Positions 49,033-58,291 are shown, numbered from the stretch's first letter. The stretch: DNA of 58,962 bases from an uncultured Pseudomonadota bacterium (GCA_902795435.1 CADBLE010000002.1:1-58962), one strand, 5' to 3'. Notes: generated from the letters alone by a model not told the origin. Made by a program: numbers and translations.

Positions 49033-50460
49033 TTATAGCACTTCTGAATGGAAATATGCATATATTTTTTCAGCAGCACTTTTTCCTAAATCTGGAACGC
49101 GCATCAAAGATTTTATATCGGCATCCATAATTGCATGTACAGAACCAAAGTGTTGTAATAATTGTTTTTTGCGTTTTGGGCCGATTCCTTCGATAGAATC
49201 AAGGACGGAAGCGGTCATCTGTTTTGCACGAACAGAACGGTGGTATGTTATTACGAATCGGTGTGCTTCATCTCTGACGGCGCGCAATAACAAAAACAGA
49301 GGACTATCTTTTGGTAATTCTGTATTCACAGAACCGTCCAACATTATGAAATGTTCGTCACCATTTCTAACTTCACCTTTGGTTACGCCCAAAATAGGTA
49401 TGCGACCATTAGAAACCTTTTGTGCAATGTTCCATTGTGCCGGGCCACCATCAACAATTATTAAATCAAGTTTTGGTCCGTCTTTTATTGCGCGGTCAAC
49501 AAATTCTTCCATCATGGCAATATCATTTCCGGCGCGTTTCATATCACGTAATTTGAAATGTCTGTATGCAGATTTTACAAAACCATCATGACCAAATGCA
49601 ATCATTGCGCCAACTGGATTTTTACCGAATAAATGAGAATTATCAAATACCCCAACACATTCAACTTTTATTCCCAACCAATTTTCTAAATCAGTAACAT
49701 TTTTATCCCAATCTATATTTGGTGTATACGACGGATTTTGCCGTATAGAACGATTTGTAGTTGTGTTTAATGCGGATATTTTATCACGCATAAGGGCGGC
49801 ATTTTCATAATCCATTTTTTCTGAAAATACTTTCATTTTTTCAGTTAAATCTTTTATCACAGGTTCGCTGTCACCGGTTAAAATTTTTCGTGCCAATTGA
49901 ACATTTTGTGCATAATTTTTTTGTGGCAAACAACATGGTGCAGAACATCTGCCAATTTGATACAATAAACATGGGCGACTTCTATTTTTCATATATGTAT
50001 CATTACATGTTCTTAATTGGCATACGCGTTGAATAGTTTTTATTGTATCGTTCAAAGCATAAACAGATGGATATGGGCCAAATACATCTTTGCGTTGTGA
50101 AATCTTTCCACGGAATTTTAACAGACGTGGAAATTCATGTTGGGTTAATGCCAACATTGGGTACATTTTTCCATCTGTCAACATAACGTTGTATTTCGGT
50201 TTTAATGTTTTGATGTATTTTTGTTCCAATATCAAAGCGTCCGCTTCGGTTCTGGTAATTTCCCATTCAACCCGTTTTACCAACGAACGCATAACTTGTT
50301 TATGGTTTTCAAGTTTTGAGATATCAATATATTGTCTTAAACGGTTTAACAGATTTTTGGCTTTTCCAACATAGAGCAGGTTGTCCGCATCATCATACAT
50401 CTTGTAGATTCCAGGGGACAAAGGCGCATTTTCTATTAAATCTCTAAATTGAATCTTCAT
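49033..50460 (-). CDS. uvrC: excinuclease ABC subunit C (short form)
   Basis: The 475-residue nuclease makes both incisions in nucleotide excision repair. The GIY-YIG domain (APLSPGIYKMYDDADNLLYVGKAKNLLNRLRQY), the Cys-rich CLLYQIGRCSAPCC segment, the UVR motif region (KMKVFSEKMDYENAALMRDKISAL), the RNase-H-like part (VECVGVFDNSHLFGKNPVGAMIAF, DLIIVDGGPAQWNIA, VRDEAHRFVITYHR) and the C-terminal helix-hairpin-helix (LDSIEGIGPKRKKQLLQHFGS) are all present. It is clearly shorter than E. coli UvrC (about 610); the loss is between UVR and RNase-H regions. There is no ribosome site before the ATG. Confidence 0.93.
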   Translation of the reverse strand: MKIQFRDLIENAPLSPGIYKMYDDADNLLYVGKAKNLLNRLRQYIDISKLENHKQVMRSLVKRVEWEITRTEADALILEQKYIKTLKPKYNVMLTDGKMYPMLALTQHEFPRLLKFRGKISQRKDVFGPYPSVYALNDTIKTIQRVCQLRTCNDTYMKNRSRPCLLYQIGRCSAPCCLPQKNYAQNVQLARKILTGDSEPVIKDLTEKMKVFSEKMDYENAALMRDKISALNTTTNRSIRQNPSYTPNIDWDKNVTDLENWLGIKVECVGVFDNSHLFGKNPVGAMIAFGHDGFVKSAYRHFKLRDMKRAGNDIAMMEEFVDRAIKDGPKLDLIIVDGGPAQWNIAQKVSNGRIPILGVTKGEVRNGDEHFIMLDGSVNTELPKDSPLFLLLRAVRDEAHRFVITYHRSVRAKQMTASVLDSIEGIGPKRKKQLLQHFGSVHAIMDADIKSLMRVPDLGKSAAEKIYAYFHSEVL

Positions 50461-50509
50461 AACAAATATGATATTATATTATTTAGAAAAATCAAATAGA
50501 GGTGTTATT

Positions 50510-50971
50510 ATGAGACAAGAATCTGGTCGTTCTATGATAGAAATGGTTGGCGTATTGGCTATTATGGGAATTATTACAGCGGGGGCATTTATGCTGATTT
50601 CCACCGCTATAAACACACAAAAACGCAGTCGTGTCACAGATGATGTGACGGCAATTGTGTCTGGTGTTCGTACTGTATTAGGCGAATATGACGATTTCTC
50701 TAATTTAGACAATTCAACAATATTTGGTGTTTTAGCGATGAGTAATAAAAACCCATACGGCGGAACATACGAATTGTCTGTTGATAATGCAAATCCACGG
50801 CAATTTGTGGTATCTATAAATGGATTATCAAAATCTGATTGTCAGGGTTTGATTACAAAAGCATGGACAGATTCTGTTGGGTATAACACAACAAATCACA
50901 AAGAAAGTGGTGCAACAGGTAATTGTTCAGATTCTGGCAATAATGTTGTGTCTATTACATACGGCGAATAA
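50510..50971 (+). CDS. type IV prepilin-like protein
   Basis: The 153-residue product has a short charged leader and the prepilin signature GRSMIEMVGVLAIMGIITAGAFMLIS (cleavage after Gly, Glu at position 5 of the mature form). The rest has the pattern of a small pilin: a variable domain with two Cys (about 110-140) that may form a disulfide. The ATG at 50510 follows AGAGGTG; the frame start at 50468 is not the likely start. It may be a pilin or pseudopilin for the TcpQ-secretin apparatus encoded at 37-40 kb. It precedes the rluC-type gene by 3 nt. Confidence 0.8.
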   Translation: MRQESGRSMIEMVGVLAIMGIITAGAFMLISTAINTQKRSRVTDDVTAIVSGVRTVLGEYDDFSNLDNSTIFGVLAMSNKNPYGGTYELSVDNANPRQFVVSINGLSKSDCQGLITKAWTDSVGYNTTNHKESGATGNCSDSGNNVVSITYGE

Positions 50972-50974
50972 TAT

Positions 50975-51937
50975 ATGGCGGAATTTATCAAAATTTCTTC
51001 TGTTGAATCTGGTACACGTTTGTTACGTTGGTTTATAAGACATTATCCAGGTATGTTACAACGTGATTTTTATAAACTGTGTCGTGGCGGTCAAATCAGA
51101 ATAAATTCTTCAAGATGCAAAGGTACAGAAATCTTGCGTGATGGTGATATGATTCGTGTGCCACCAACTTTGCAATCTTATCAAAAAGTGAATAAAACCG
51201 AAACAGGTGAAAAATATTCTTTGTCTGATTTGGAAGAATTGCGTAAATGTATTATTCATAATGATAATGATATTGTCGTGTTTAATAAGCCGGCTGGATT
51301 AGCAGTGCAGGGTGGAACGGGTATAAAAAAATCTGTGGATAAAATGGCGGCAGCTTTATTCCCATACGATAAAATTTCATTGGTTCACAGACTTGACCGT
51401 GAAACAAGCGGGTTGTTGGTTGTTGCAAAAAATCAAAAAGCCGCGCAAATTTTATCAAATCAATTCCAAAATAAAACTGCATACAAAGAATATTTGGCAT
51501 TGTTACACGGAACAGTTGCTGAAAAATCTGGAACAATTGATAATTATGTGGCAAAGGGTCGTGTTTTTGATGATGCGGACAAGGTGCCAACTGGGGTTCA
51601 AACACAACGCGCAGTTACAGAATATAAGGTGTTGGGCGAAGCATCTGGTTTGTTGACATGGATATTGTTTAAGCCAAAAACCGGACGAACACACCAATTA
51701 AGATTGCACAGTGCGTATTCATTAAATGCACCAATCGTAGGGGACGATTTATACGGTATAACACGTGATAAATTAGATGATGTTTTTGGGTCTGTTTTAA
51801 CGACAAAAAAATTATTCTTGTTCGCGTATAAAATAACCTTTGTCCATCCGTCAACGGGAAAAATCTTTACTTTGCGTGCAGATGTCCCTGAATTTATGCA
51901 GTCGGTTATAAAATTTTTAGAGTTCAGTTTACCATAA
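50975..51937 (+). CDS. RluC/RluD-family pseudouridine synthase
   Basis: The 320-residue enzyme makes pseudouridine in 23S rRNA. An S4 domain (about 1-70, SGTRLLRWFIRHYPGMLQRDFYKLCRGGQIRIN) is followed by IVVFNKPAGLAVQGG and the catalytic motif LVHRLDRETSGLLVVAKN. FKPKTGRTHQLRLHSAYSLNAPIVGDDLYG completes the RluA-family core. The RluC subtype is likely because of S4 and length, but the target site cannot be fixed. It lies between the prepilin and AsmA-like genes. Confidence 0.9.
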   Translation: MAEFIKISSVESGTRLLRWFIRHYPGMLQRDFYKLCRGGQIRINSSRCKGTEILRDGDMIRVPPTLQSYQKVNKTETGEKYSLSDLEELRKCIIHNDNDIVVFNKPAGLAVQGGTGIKKSVDKMAAALFPYDKISLVHRLDRETSGLLVVAKNQKAAQILSNQFQNKTAYKEYLALLHGTVAEKSGTIDNYVAKGRVFDDADKVPTGVQTQRAVTEYKVLGEASGLLTWILFKPKTGRTHQLRLHSAYSLNAPIVGDDLYGITRDKLDDVFGSVLTTKKLFLFAYKITFVHPSTGKIFTLRADVPEFMQSVIKFLEFSLP

Positions 51938-51946
51938 GGTTGAAAA

Positions 51947-54040
51947 ATGTTTTTTTATGCTTTTTATAGACGACATCTTTGGTTATTACGTGGTTTGTTT
52001 CTGACCTTTATGGGGTTGATAGTTGCGTTTATAATTACATTACAACAAATGAATCTTGAAAGTTTGCGTGGCAATATTTTACCAATGTTGCGTGATGCAA
52101 CGAATATGAATATTGAAATAGATGGAAATATTACGTGGAAATTTTCTTTGCGACCAGAAATAGAATTAAATTCTGTCAGAATTCCAAATGCGGAATGGGC
52201 AAAAGAGAAAAATTTATTCTATGCGAAAAAAATTGGCGTTCGTATGGATTTATTTTCATTGTTCAAGAAACGGCCTGTAATAAGAAATATCAAGGTATAT
52301 GATGCGAAAATAAATCTTGAAAAAAATGATAAAAATGAAGATTCAATAGTATTTAATGAAAAATCACAAACACCAACAAATACACCGGATACAGAAAAAA
52401 CAGAAAAAGAAAAATATCCAGTTAAACCATTGCCGTTTGGTGGGTTTGAAATACAGAATATTGTTGTAAATGCATATGATAAAAAATATGTGTTAAACAG
52501 TTTTGGTATTCATAATTATATGCGAAATGAAAATGTTGAGTATAGTGGTTGGGTAAAACCTTATGATAATAATTTCCCATTTGTTATAAAATTTTCAGAA
52601 TACAACAGTGAAAGAAAAATTTATCCAATGCAAATTGCTTTTGCCACAGGTGGTCAGGCATTGATTGCAGATATCGCATTAGAAGGAACCAGTCGTATTC
52701 CAATTGATTTTGTTGTTCGTGGTGAAATTCCAAATATCAAGGCATCTGGTGATTGGTTTAATATAAATATTATAGATTTACCGGTTATCAAGGTAAATAT
52801 TGCAGGTGGTATTGGTAATAAAAAAATTTCTTTCAGAAAATCTTCTGTATCTATTGCTAATTCAGATTTAAGTTTTTCTGGAGTTTATGATTGGTCAAAA
52901 AAACAACCAAAGATAGAAGCAAAAATAACATCTAATTATATTGATATATATAAATCATTTCCTGAATGGTATGGGGTGGGGCAAGAATGGATTCACCCGA
53001 ATCGTGAATTAAATGTATTTAAGGATATGCCTTTATTGGGTGAATTTTTGTATGATTTAGATATGGATTTAGATATTCATATGAAAAAATTTATTGTTTA
53101 TCACTCTCTTGATTTAGAGAATTTAGATGTAAAAGCGAAAGTGCAAAATCACAAAGTTCGTGCGTATGTTTTCACAAATATCGCATCAGGAAAAGTTGAT
53201 GCTGTTATAACTGCAGATATAAATCAAGATGGTGTCTATACGGCGGTTAGTGCGGCACATGGCGAAAATATTTATGTTGGGGATATATTGAAAGAGATAG
53301 ATGTTGATAATATTATTTCTGGGTTGCCAATGAATCTTGATTTCTATGTCAAGGCACATGGAAAAGATATGTCCCAGATAATGAAAACAATAACTGGACC
53401 TGTGATTGTTTATTCTGTGGACAGGGGATATGCACATGCAGATTTGGTTGAATATATGTATGGTGGCGATTTCTTGACTTCATTGCGTCATAATGTAGAA
53501 GATTTATTCACAGGTAATAAACGCGATATGATTGAAATCAAGGGTGCCGTTGCAAATGTTAAATTAAGAAATGGGTTGATAGAAACACAAAACGGTGTTG
53601 CGGTTGAAAGTCATGTTATGAATCTACGTTTGGTTGGAACGCTTGATTTAGGAAAAGAAACAATAAATTTATCGTTGGCAACCGTGCCGGTTCGTGGAAT
53701 AAAATTATCATTGTCTGGTAATTTGGTAAATGCATTACAGATTACTGGAAATCTTGCTGAACCAGATATAAAGATTTCTGGTGGTGCAATTGCAGGCAAG
53801 GTTGGTTCTGCGGTTGGTTTGGGATTGTTGTTGGCGCCGTTGACGGGTGGTTTAAGTATTGCTGCGGGTGCGGTGGCTGGGTTGATTGCGGGTGATTTGT
53901 TGGAAAGTTGGTTGGCAGATGAACATCCATATAAAACAGCAAAAAATAAAGGTGCGCATATAAAACATGGCGACCCAGATTGGTTCAAACAACCGATTCG
54001 TGTTTTGGCTGCGCCATTGTTGGAAAGTAAAAGGAATTAA
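51947..54040 (+). CDS. AsmA-family protein
   Basis: The 697-residue protein has an N-terminal transmembrane helix (about 11-33, LLRGLFLTFMGLIVAFIITL) followed by a large periplasmic part rich in beta structure. The N-terminal domain has the AsmA look (MLRDATNMNIEIDGNITWKFSLRPEIELNSVRIPNAEWAKEKNLFYAKKIGVRMDLFSL), and the C-terminal part (DLGKETINLSLATVPVRGIKLSLSGNLVNALQITGNLAEPDIKI) is also family-typical. AsmA-like proteins act in outer-membrane phospholipid or protein homeostasis. A C-terminal Gly-rich segment (GLLLAPLTGGLSIAAGAVAGLIAGDLL) is hydrophobic. It is 2 nt from the diadenylate cyclase gene. Confidence 0.82.
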   Translation: MFFYAFYRRHLWLLRGLFLTFMGLIVAFIITLQQMNLESLRGNILPMLRDATNMNIEIDGNITWKFSLRPEIELNSVRIPNAEWAKEKNLFYAKKIGVRMDLFSLFKKRPVIRNIKVYDAKINLEKNDKNEDSIVFNEKSQTPTNTPDTEKTEKEKYPVKPLPFGGFEIQNIVVNAYDKKYVLNSFGIHNYMRNENVEYSGWVKPYDNNFPFVIKFSEYNSERKIYPMQIAFATGGQALIADIALEGTSRIPIDFVVRGEIPNIKASGDWFNINIIDLPVIKVNIAGGIGNKKISFRKSSVSIANSDLSFSGVYDWSKKQPKIEAKITSNYIDIYKSFPEWYGVGQEWIHPNRELNVFKDMPLLGEFLYDLDMDLDIHMKKFIVYHSLDLENLDVKAKVQNHKVRAYVFTNIASGKVDAVITADINQDGVYTAVSAAHGENIYVGDILKEIDVDNIISGLPMNLDFYVKAHGKDMSQIMKTITGPVIVYSVDRGYAHADLVEYMYGGDFLTSLRHNVEDLFTGNKRDMIEIKGAVANVKLRNGLIETQNGVAVESHVMNLRLVGTLDLGKETINLSLATVPVRGIKLSLSGNLVNALQITGNLAEPDIKISGGAIAGKVGSAVGLGLLLAPLTGGLSIAAGAVAGLIAGDLLESWLADEHPYKTAKNKGAHIKHGDPDWFKQPIRVLAAPLLESKRN

Positions 54041-54042
54041 AA

Positions 54043-54813
54043 ATGTTAGATTGGTTAAATATTATTCAGATATTTATTATAGGTATTGCTGTATATGCTT
54101 TCTATATTGGGTTTATAAAAAACACTTCTTCTGAAAAATTAGTCAGGGGATTATTTGGTTTGGGTGTTTTATGGGGTATCAGTTTTATTTTACCGTGGAT
54201 ACATTTGAATTTGTTGGGACGTTTTTTACATTGGTTGGCGTTGTTTTTATCTGTGGCATTGATTGTTATTTTTCAACCTGAATTAAGAAAATTATTGGCA
54301 TTGATGGGAAATATAAAGGGATGGAAAAATATTATTTTTGCATTTAAGCAAGATGCAAAAAAATCATCTGATTCACAACAGGTGATAGAAGAAATTATCA
54401 AAGCAATAAGTTATATGTCTGAAAAACATACGGGTGCTCTGATTGTTTTTCCAGAAGATATAGATGACGGTGTAATTGAAAGATATGGTACCAAGATAGA
54501 TGCAAATATAACCAGTGAATTATTGCTGACTATATTCTTTAACAAGACCCCATTACATGATGGCGCTGTGATTATATCAAATAACCGAATCGCTTTTGCG
54601 GGGGCGATATTGCCGTTGTCTCAAAACCAATTACAATGGAAATATGGAACGCGTCACAGGGCGGCAATTGGTATGAGTGAAGTTTCTAAATCAATCGTCT
54701 TGGTTGTTTCAGAAGAAACAGGTGATATTTCTTTTGCTGAAAAAGGCACTATTAAAAAGTTTGATGATTTGAAGAAAATCCGCAATAAACTTGAAAAAAT
54801 ACTTGTAAAATAA
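54043..54813 (+). CDS. cdaA: membrane diadenylate cyclase (CdaA/DacA-type)
   Basis: The 256-residue protein makes cyclic di-AMP from two ATP. Three N-terminal transmembrane helices (about residues 5-85) precede the DAC domain (about 100-245). The catalytic motifs are PLHDGAVI (Asp 173, Gly 174, Ala 175) and GTRHRAAIG (Arg 204, His 205, Arg 206), both intact. Further family segments are TGALIVFPEDI and ILPLSQN. It lies 2 nt after the AsmA-like gene. In Gram-positive bacteria cdaA is paired with cdaR; no cdaR is seen here. c-di-AMP synthesis is rarely reported in alphaproteobacteria. The DHH phosphoesterase at 17.6 kb is a candidate degrading enzyme. Confidence 0.9.
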   Translation: MLDWLNIIQIFIIGIAVYAFYIGFIKNTSSEKLVRGLFGLGVLWGISFILPWIHLNLLGRFLHWLALFLSVALIVIFQPELRKLLALMGNIKGWKNIIFAFKQDAKKSSDSQQVIEEIIKAISYMSEKHTGALIVFPEDIDDGVIERYGTKIDANITSELLLTIFFNKTPLHDGAVIISNNRIAFAGAILPLSQNQLQWKYGTRHRAAIGMSEVSKSIVLVVSEETGDISFAEKGTIKKFDDLKKIRNKLEKILVK

Positions 54814-54876
54814 ATTTATAAAATAATCTTTTTTGTCAATTATTTGATGACGGAAAAATTGTGAGATTATTTCTTG

Positions 54877-54895
54877 CACCGAATCGGTGTTTTTT
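54877..54895 (+). terminator. palindrome with T tract before dnaN
   Basis: CACCG pairs with CGGTG around AAT and six T residues follow, a short terminator for the cdaA unit. The core CGAATCG holds a GANTC site, and the same heptamer occurs upstream of dnaA and the lipoprotein gene at 58439. Confidence 0.6.
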
Positions 54896-54947
54896 GATAA
54901 ACTGCAATTAAGTAATAAGAAAAAATAAAACACACAGGAGAAAGGTT

Positions 54948-56057
54948 ATGGAATTTTCAGTGTTTCGTCAGGATTTAATTCGCGCACTGGGGCATATGCA
55001 ATCTATCGTTGAAAAACGTGCATCTTTGCCTATCTTGGTAAACGTCAAAATAGAAGTGGCTGACGATTTAATTTTATCTGCTACAAACGTAGATTTGGAA
55101 TTGGTTGAACATGTTGCTGCCGACATTACGTTGGCTGGTAAAACAACTGTGCCGGTTCAGATGTTATATGATATCGTTCGTAAATTACCTGATGATGCAG
55201 AAATCAGTTTTAAACAATCTGGTGATAAATTGGTTGTTTCAAGTGGTCGTGCTGTATTTCAATTACCAACATTGCCTGCAGAAAATTTCCCTGCAATGGC
55301 TGGCGGTAATTTAAGCACAAAATTCCAAATGACAACTGGTGATTTGGCTCATTTGATAAATCAAACAAAATTTGCAATTCCAACAGACGATGTTCGTTAT
55401 CATTTGGGTGGTATTTATTTCCATATTGGTGATGATGAAAAATTGACTGCAGTTGCAACAGATGCACAACGTATGGCTTTGTGTGCAATCAACGCACCAG
55501 AAGGCAGTAAGACAATGCCGTCTGTTATTTTACCAAGACGTGTTATCGGTGAATTGTCTAAATTGTTGGAAGATGCAACAGTTGATGATGTTTTGATTGA
55601 ATTGTCTGATACCAAGGCACGCTTTACAATTGGTTCTGCCACATTGACAAGTAAATTGGTTGATGCACAATATCCAAATTATCGTGTCGTTATTCCAAAG
55701 GGTAACGATAAAATCGCAATTTTGGACAGAAAACAATTTATCAATGCGGTTGATTTGGTTTCTGTGGCCAGTGTTGATAAAACAAAATCTGTTCAATTGG
55801 CATTTTCTATGAACAAATTGGTTATCAGTGCTTCAAGTCAGGATGCTGGAACTGCAACCCAAGAATTAGATGTTGAATATAATGGTGATGCAACATTTAC
55901 TATCAATTTCAATGTTAAATTCTTGTTGGATGTTGCTGGTCAGGCAGAAGGTGAAAAATTCCAAATGGAAATGCAGGAATCTTTATCACCAACAATTATT
56001 AAATCTACTGACAAAGATACAGATGCATTGTTTGTTTTGATGCCAATGCGTATGTAA
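54948..56057 (+). CDS. dnaN: DNA polymerase III beta sliding clamp
   Basis: The 369-residue protein forms the ring clamp for DNA polymerase III. It has the three-domain beta-clamp layout: MEFSVFRQDLIRALGHMQSIVEKRASLPILVNVKIE at the start, FAIPTDDVRYHLGGIYFHI and ATDAQRMALCAINAPEG in the middle, and the C-terminal VLMPMRM (the peptide-binding end). AGGAGAAAGG precedes the ATG. dnaA lies 10 kb upstream, unlike the common dnaA-dnaN pair. Confidence 0.97.
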   Translation: MEFSVFRQDLIRALGHMQSIVEKRASLPILVNVKIEVADDLILSATNVDLELVEHVAADITLAGKTTVPVQMLYDIVRKLPDDAEISFKQSGDKLVVSSGRAVFQLPTLPAENFPAMAGGNLSTKFQMTTGDLAHLINQTKFAIPTDDVRYHLGGIYFHIGDDEKLTAVATDAQRMALCAINAPEGSKTMPSVILPRRVIGELSKLLEDATVDDVLIELSDTKARFTIGSATLTSKLVDAQYPNYRVVIPKGNDKIAILDRKQFINAVDLVSVASVDKTKSVQLAFSMNKLVISASSQDAGTATQELDVEYNGDATFTINFNVKFLLDVAGQAEGEKFQMEMQESLSPTIIKSTDKDTDALFVLMPMRM

Positions 56058-56077
56058 CAAGATTAAATAAAATAAAA

Positions 56078-56102
56078 AATCCGTCGGATGACGGATTTTT
56101 TA
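56078..56102 (+). terminator. rho-independent terminator of dnaN
   Basis: AATCCGTC pairs with GACGGATT around GGAT, followed by T residues. Confidence 0.9.
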
Positions 56103-56124
56103 ATCTGAAAAACAAGAGGAAACA

Positions 56125-56667
56125 ATGACTATAGAAGAAATTTCGGCTGGGAAAGAACCACCAAAGAAAATGAATGCCATTATAGAAATTCCTGAAAATG
56201 GTGTGGTTAAATATGAAATCAACAAAGAAACAGGTATGTTAAAGGTGGACAGAATTTTACATACACCAATGGCATATCCTGCGAACTATGGTTATTTTCC
56301 GGGGACTTTGGGTGATGATGGGGACCCACTTGATTGTGTGGTTGTTTGTAATGCACCATTGCGTCCGGGTGTTTTGATTGAAGTTCGTCCAATCGGTGTT
56401 TTAATTATGGAAGACCAGGCGGGTGGCGATGAAAAAGTTATCTGTGTCCCATTGGACAGAATTGACCCATATTATAAAGATACAAATTTTGTAGAGGAAT
56501 TGCCTGCAATCTTGCGTTCCAAAATAGAATATTTCTTTCAACACTATAAAGATTTACAACCACATTCTTGGTCCAAGGTTATAGGTTGGGGAAATCGTGA
56601 AGATGCGGACAAGTGTATTATGGATTCAATAGACAGATATTGGAAACATAAACGCGAAATGCAATAA
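56125..56667 (+). CDS. ppa: inorganic pyrophosphatase
   Basis: The 180-residue soluble enzyme hydrolyses pyrophosphate from biosynthetic reactions. Family I features are ENGVVKYEINKETG, the signature YPANYGYFPGTLGDDGDPLDCVVV with the catalytic Asp cluster, and DRIDPYYKDTNFVEELP. Length and motifs match the bacterial type. The ribosome site is AAGAGGA. Confidence 0.97.
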   Translation: MTIEEISAGKEPPKKMNAIIEIPENGVVKYEINKETGMLKVDRILHTPMAYPANYGYFPGTLGDDGDPLDCVVVCNAPLRPGVLIEVRPIGVLIMEDQAGGDEKVICVPLDRIDPYYKDTNFVEELPAILRSKIEYFFQHYKDLQPHSWSKVIGWGNREDADKCIMDSIDRYWKHKREMQ

Positions 56668-56731
56668 AATGTTGCGAATATAAAAAGTTTATTATATTCT
56701 TAGTAGGTAAAAAATAAAAAGAGGTATTAAA

Positions 56732-57301
56732 ATGGCATCATACATTGCTAATGATATGCGTGTTGGTTGGGTTATTTCCCACAATGGCAAACGTTATTCT
56801 GTCACATCTATTACCAAAGTAAAACCAGGTAAGGGTGGTGCTTTCGTTCAGGCAGATTTGCGTGATATTGATTCTGGTAACAAAGGTGGCGATCGCTGGC
56901 GTGCAGAAGATAAAGTTGAAAAATTGATGGTTGAAGATTTGGAATGTCAATATTTGTATTCTGACGGAACAGATGCTTTCTTCATGAATTTATCAGATTA
57001 TGAACAATTCACAATGCCAAACGACAGTTTGGGTGAACAAATGAAATTCTTGGCACCTGAAATGATTGTAAAGGCAAACTTTGTAGAAGGTCACCCAGTA
57101 TCTATTACATTACCAAAAACAGTTGTTGCAACTGTTGAAGAAACAGAACCTGCATTGAAAGGTCAAACAGCAACAAGCAGTGGTGGTAAACCTGCAATTT
57201 TAGATAATGGTGTTCGTGTCCAGGTTCCAACCTTTATTGAACAAGGTGAAAAAATTGTCGTAAACACAGAAACATTAGAATATGTTGAACGTGCAAAATA
57301 A
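56732..57301 (+). CDS. efp: elongation factor P
   Basis: The 189-residue factor relieves ribosome stalling at polyproline. The N-terminal KOW-like domain has the tip loop KPGKGGAF with Lys 34, the residue that is lysylated by EpmA in many bacteria; no epmA is visible here. The middle and last OB domains contain FMNLSDYEQFTMPNDSLGEQMKFL and the end VPTFIEQGEKIVVNTETLEYVERAK. AAAAGAGGT is the ribosome site. Confidence 0.97.
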   Translation: MASYIANDMRVGWVISHNGKRYSVTSITKVKPGKGGAFVQADLRDIDSGNKGGDRWRAEDKVEKLMVEDLECQYLYSDGTDAFFMNLSDYEQFTMPNDSLGEQMKFLAPEMIVKANFVEGHPVSITLPKTVVATVEETEPALKGQTATSSGGKPAILDNGVRVQVPTFIEQGEKIVVNTETLEYVERAK

Positions 57302-57319
57302 AAATGACATAAACCAATA

Positions 57320-57345
57320 AAACCGCCGTAAAGGCGGTTTTTTAT
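57320..57345. terminator. bidirectional terminator between efp and fba
   Basis: AACCGCC pairs with GGCGGTT around GTAAA, with a T tract after the stem and an A tract before it. Confidence 0.9.
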
Positions 57346-57349
57346 TTTT

Positions 57350-58291
57350 TTATATTTTATATCCAGAACCCATTATATTTTGTATTTCATCTACACAATT
57401 TTTTGTAACATATTCACGTGCCTTGGTTAAATATGTTCGTGGGTCAAATGCGTTTTTATCTTTTGCCAATGTTTCACGAACAGCAGATGTAAATGCAAGG
57501 CGCGAATCGGAATCTACATTTATTTTTGTTATATGTAAAGAAATTGCATGTCTTAATTGTGCAGGTGCGATACCAAAAGCATTTTTTATATTTCCACCAA
57601 ATTTATTTATGGTTTTGATAAATTTTTGTGGAATGTTTGATGCCCCATGTAAAACGAGTGGGGTTGTTGGAATTTCTGTTGCGATTTGTTCCAATATATC
57701 AAATCTTAATTTATCGGTTGGTTTTGTTCTTTTGTATAAACCGTGTGATGTTCCAATTGCGATAGCCAGAAAATCGGTTCCTGTTTCTTTTACGAAATTT
57801 TTAACAATTGTCGGGTCTGTATAAGAATTGTTTTTAGATTTTGTGTTTTTATCTTCTATGCCAGCCAGAACACCCAATTCGGTTTCAACAGAAACATTGT
57901 GTTTATGTGCATATTCGACAACTTTTTTAGAAATCTTGATGTTTTCTTTTAATGGCAGACCACTGCCGTCAAACATAACGGAAGAAAACCCAAGGTCAAT
58001 CGCGTGTTTGCAAATTTCTAAACTGTGTCCATGGTCAAGGTGCAATGCAATTTGACCACGCTTTTTTTCTATACCATCAACTATGGCCATCAAGATATCT
58101 TCACCCATATAGGCAAGTGCGCTTTCAGATACGGCTAAAATAATTGGACTCTGTGTAATATTTGATGCATCAACAATGGCTTGCAGTGTTTCCATATTAT
58201 AAAAATTAAAAGCCGGAACTGCGTATCCGCCACGCAAAGCATTTTTTAATAATTTTTTTGTATCGGCCAATCCAAAATCTGTAAAGTGCAT
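57350..58291 (-). CDS. fba: class II fructose-bisphosphate aldolase family protein
   Basis: The 313-residue enzyme cleaves fructose 1,6-bisphosphate in glycolysis or the reverse in gluconeogenesis. Zinc and substrate motifs are LHLDHGHSLEICKHAIDLGFSSVMFDGS, ETELGVLAGIED, GTDFLAIAIGTSHGLYK and LVLHGASNIP. The N terminus GYAVPAFNFYNMETLQAIVDAS is typical. Related class II enzymes (tagatose-bisphosphate aldolase) look similar, so the exact substrate is not certain. The ribosome site is AAGGAAAA. Confidence 0.9.
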   Translation of the reverse strand: MHFTDFGLADTKKLLKNALRGGYAVPAFNFYNMETLQAIVDASNITQSPIILAVSESALAYMGEDILMAIVDGIEKKRGQIALHLDHGHSLEICKHAIDLGFSSVMFDGSGLPLKENIKISKKVVEYAHKHNVSVETELGVLAGIEDKNTKSKNNSYTDPTIVKNFVKETGTDFLAIAIGTSHGLYKRTKPTDKLRFDILEQIATEIPTTPLVLHGASNIPQKFIKTINKFGGNIKNAFGIAPAQLRHAISLHITKINVDSDSRLAFTSAVRETLAKDKNAFDPRTYLTKAREYVTKNCVDEIQNIMGSGYKI

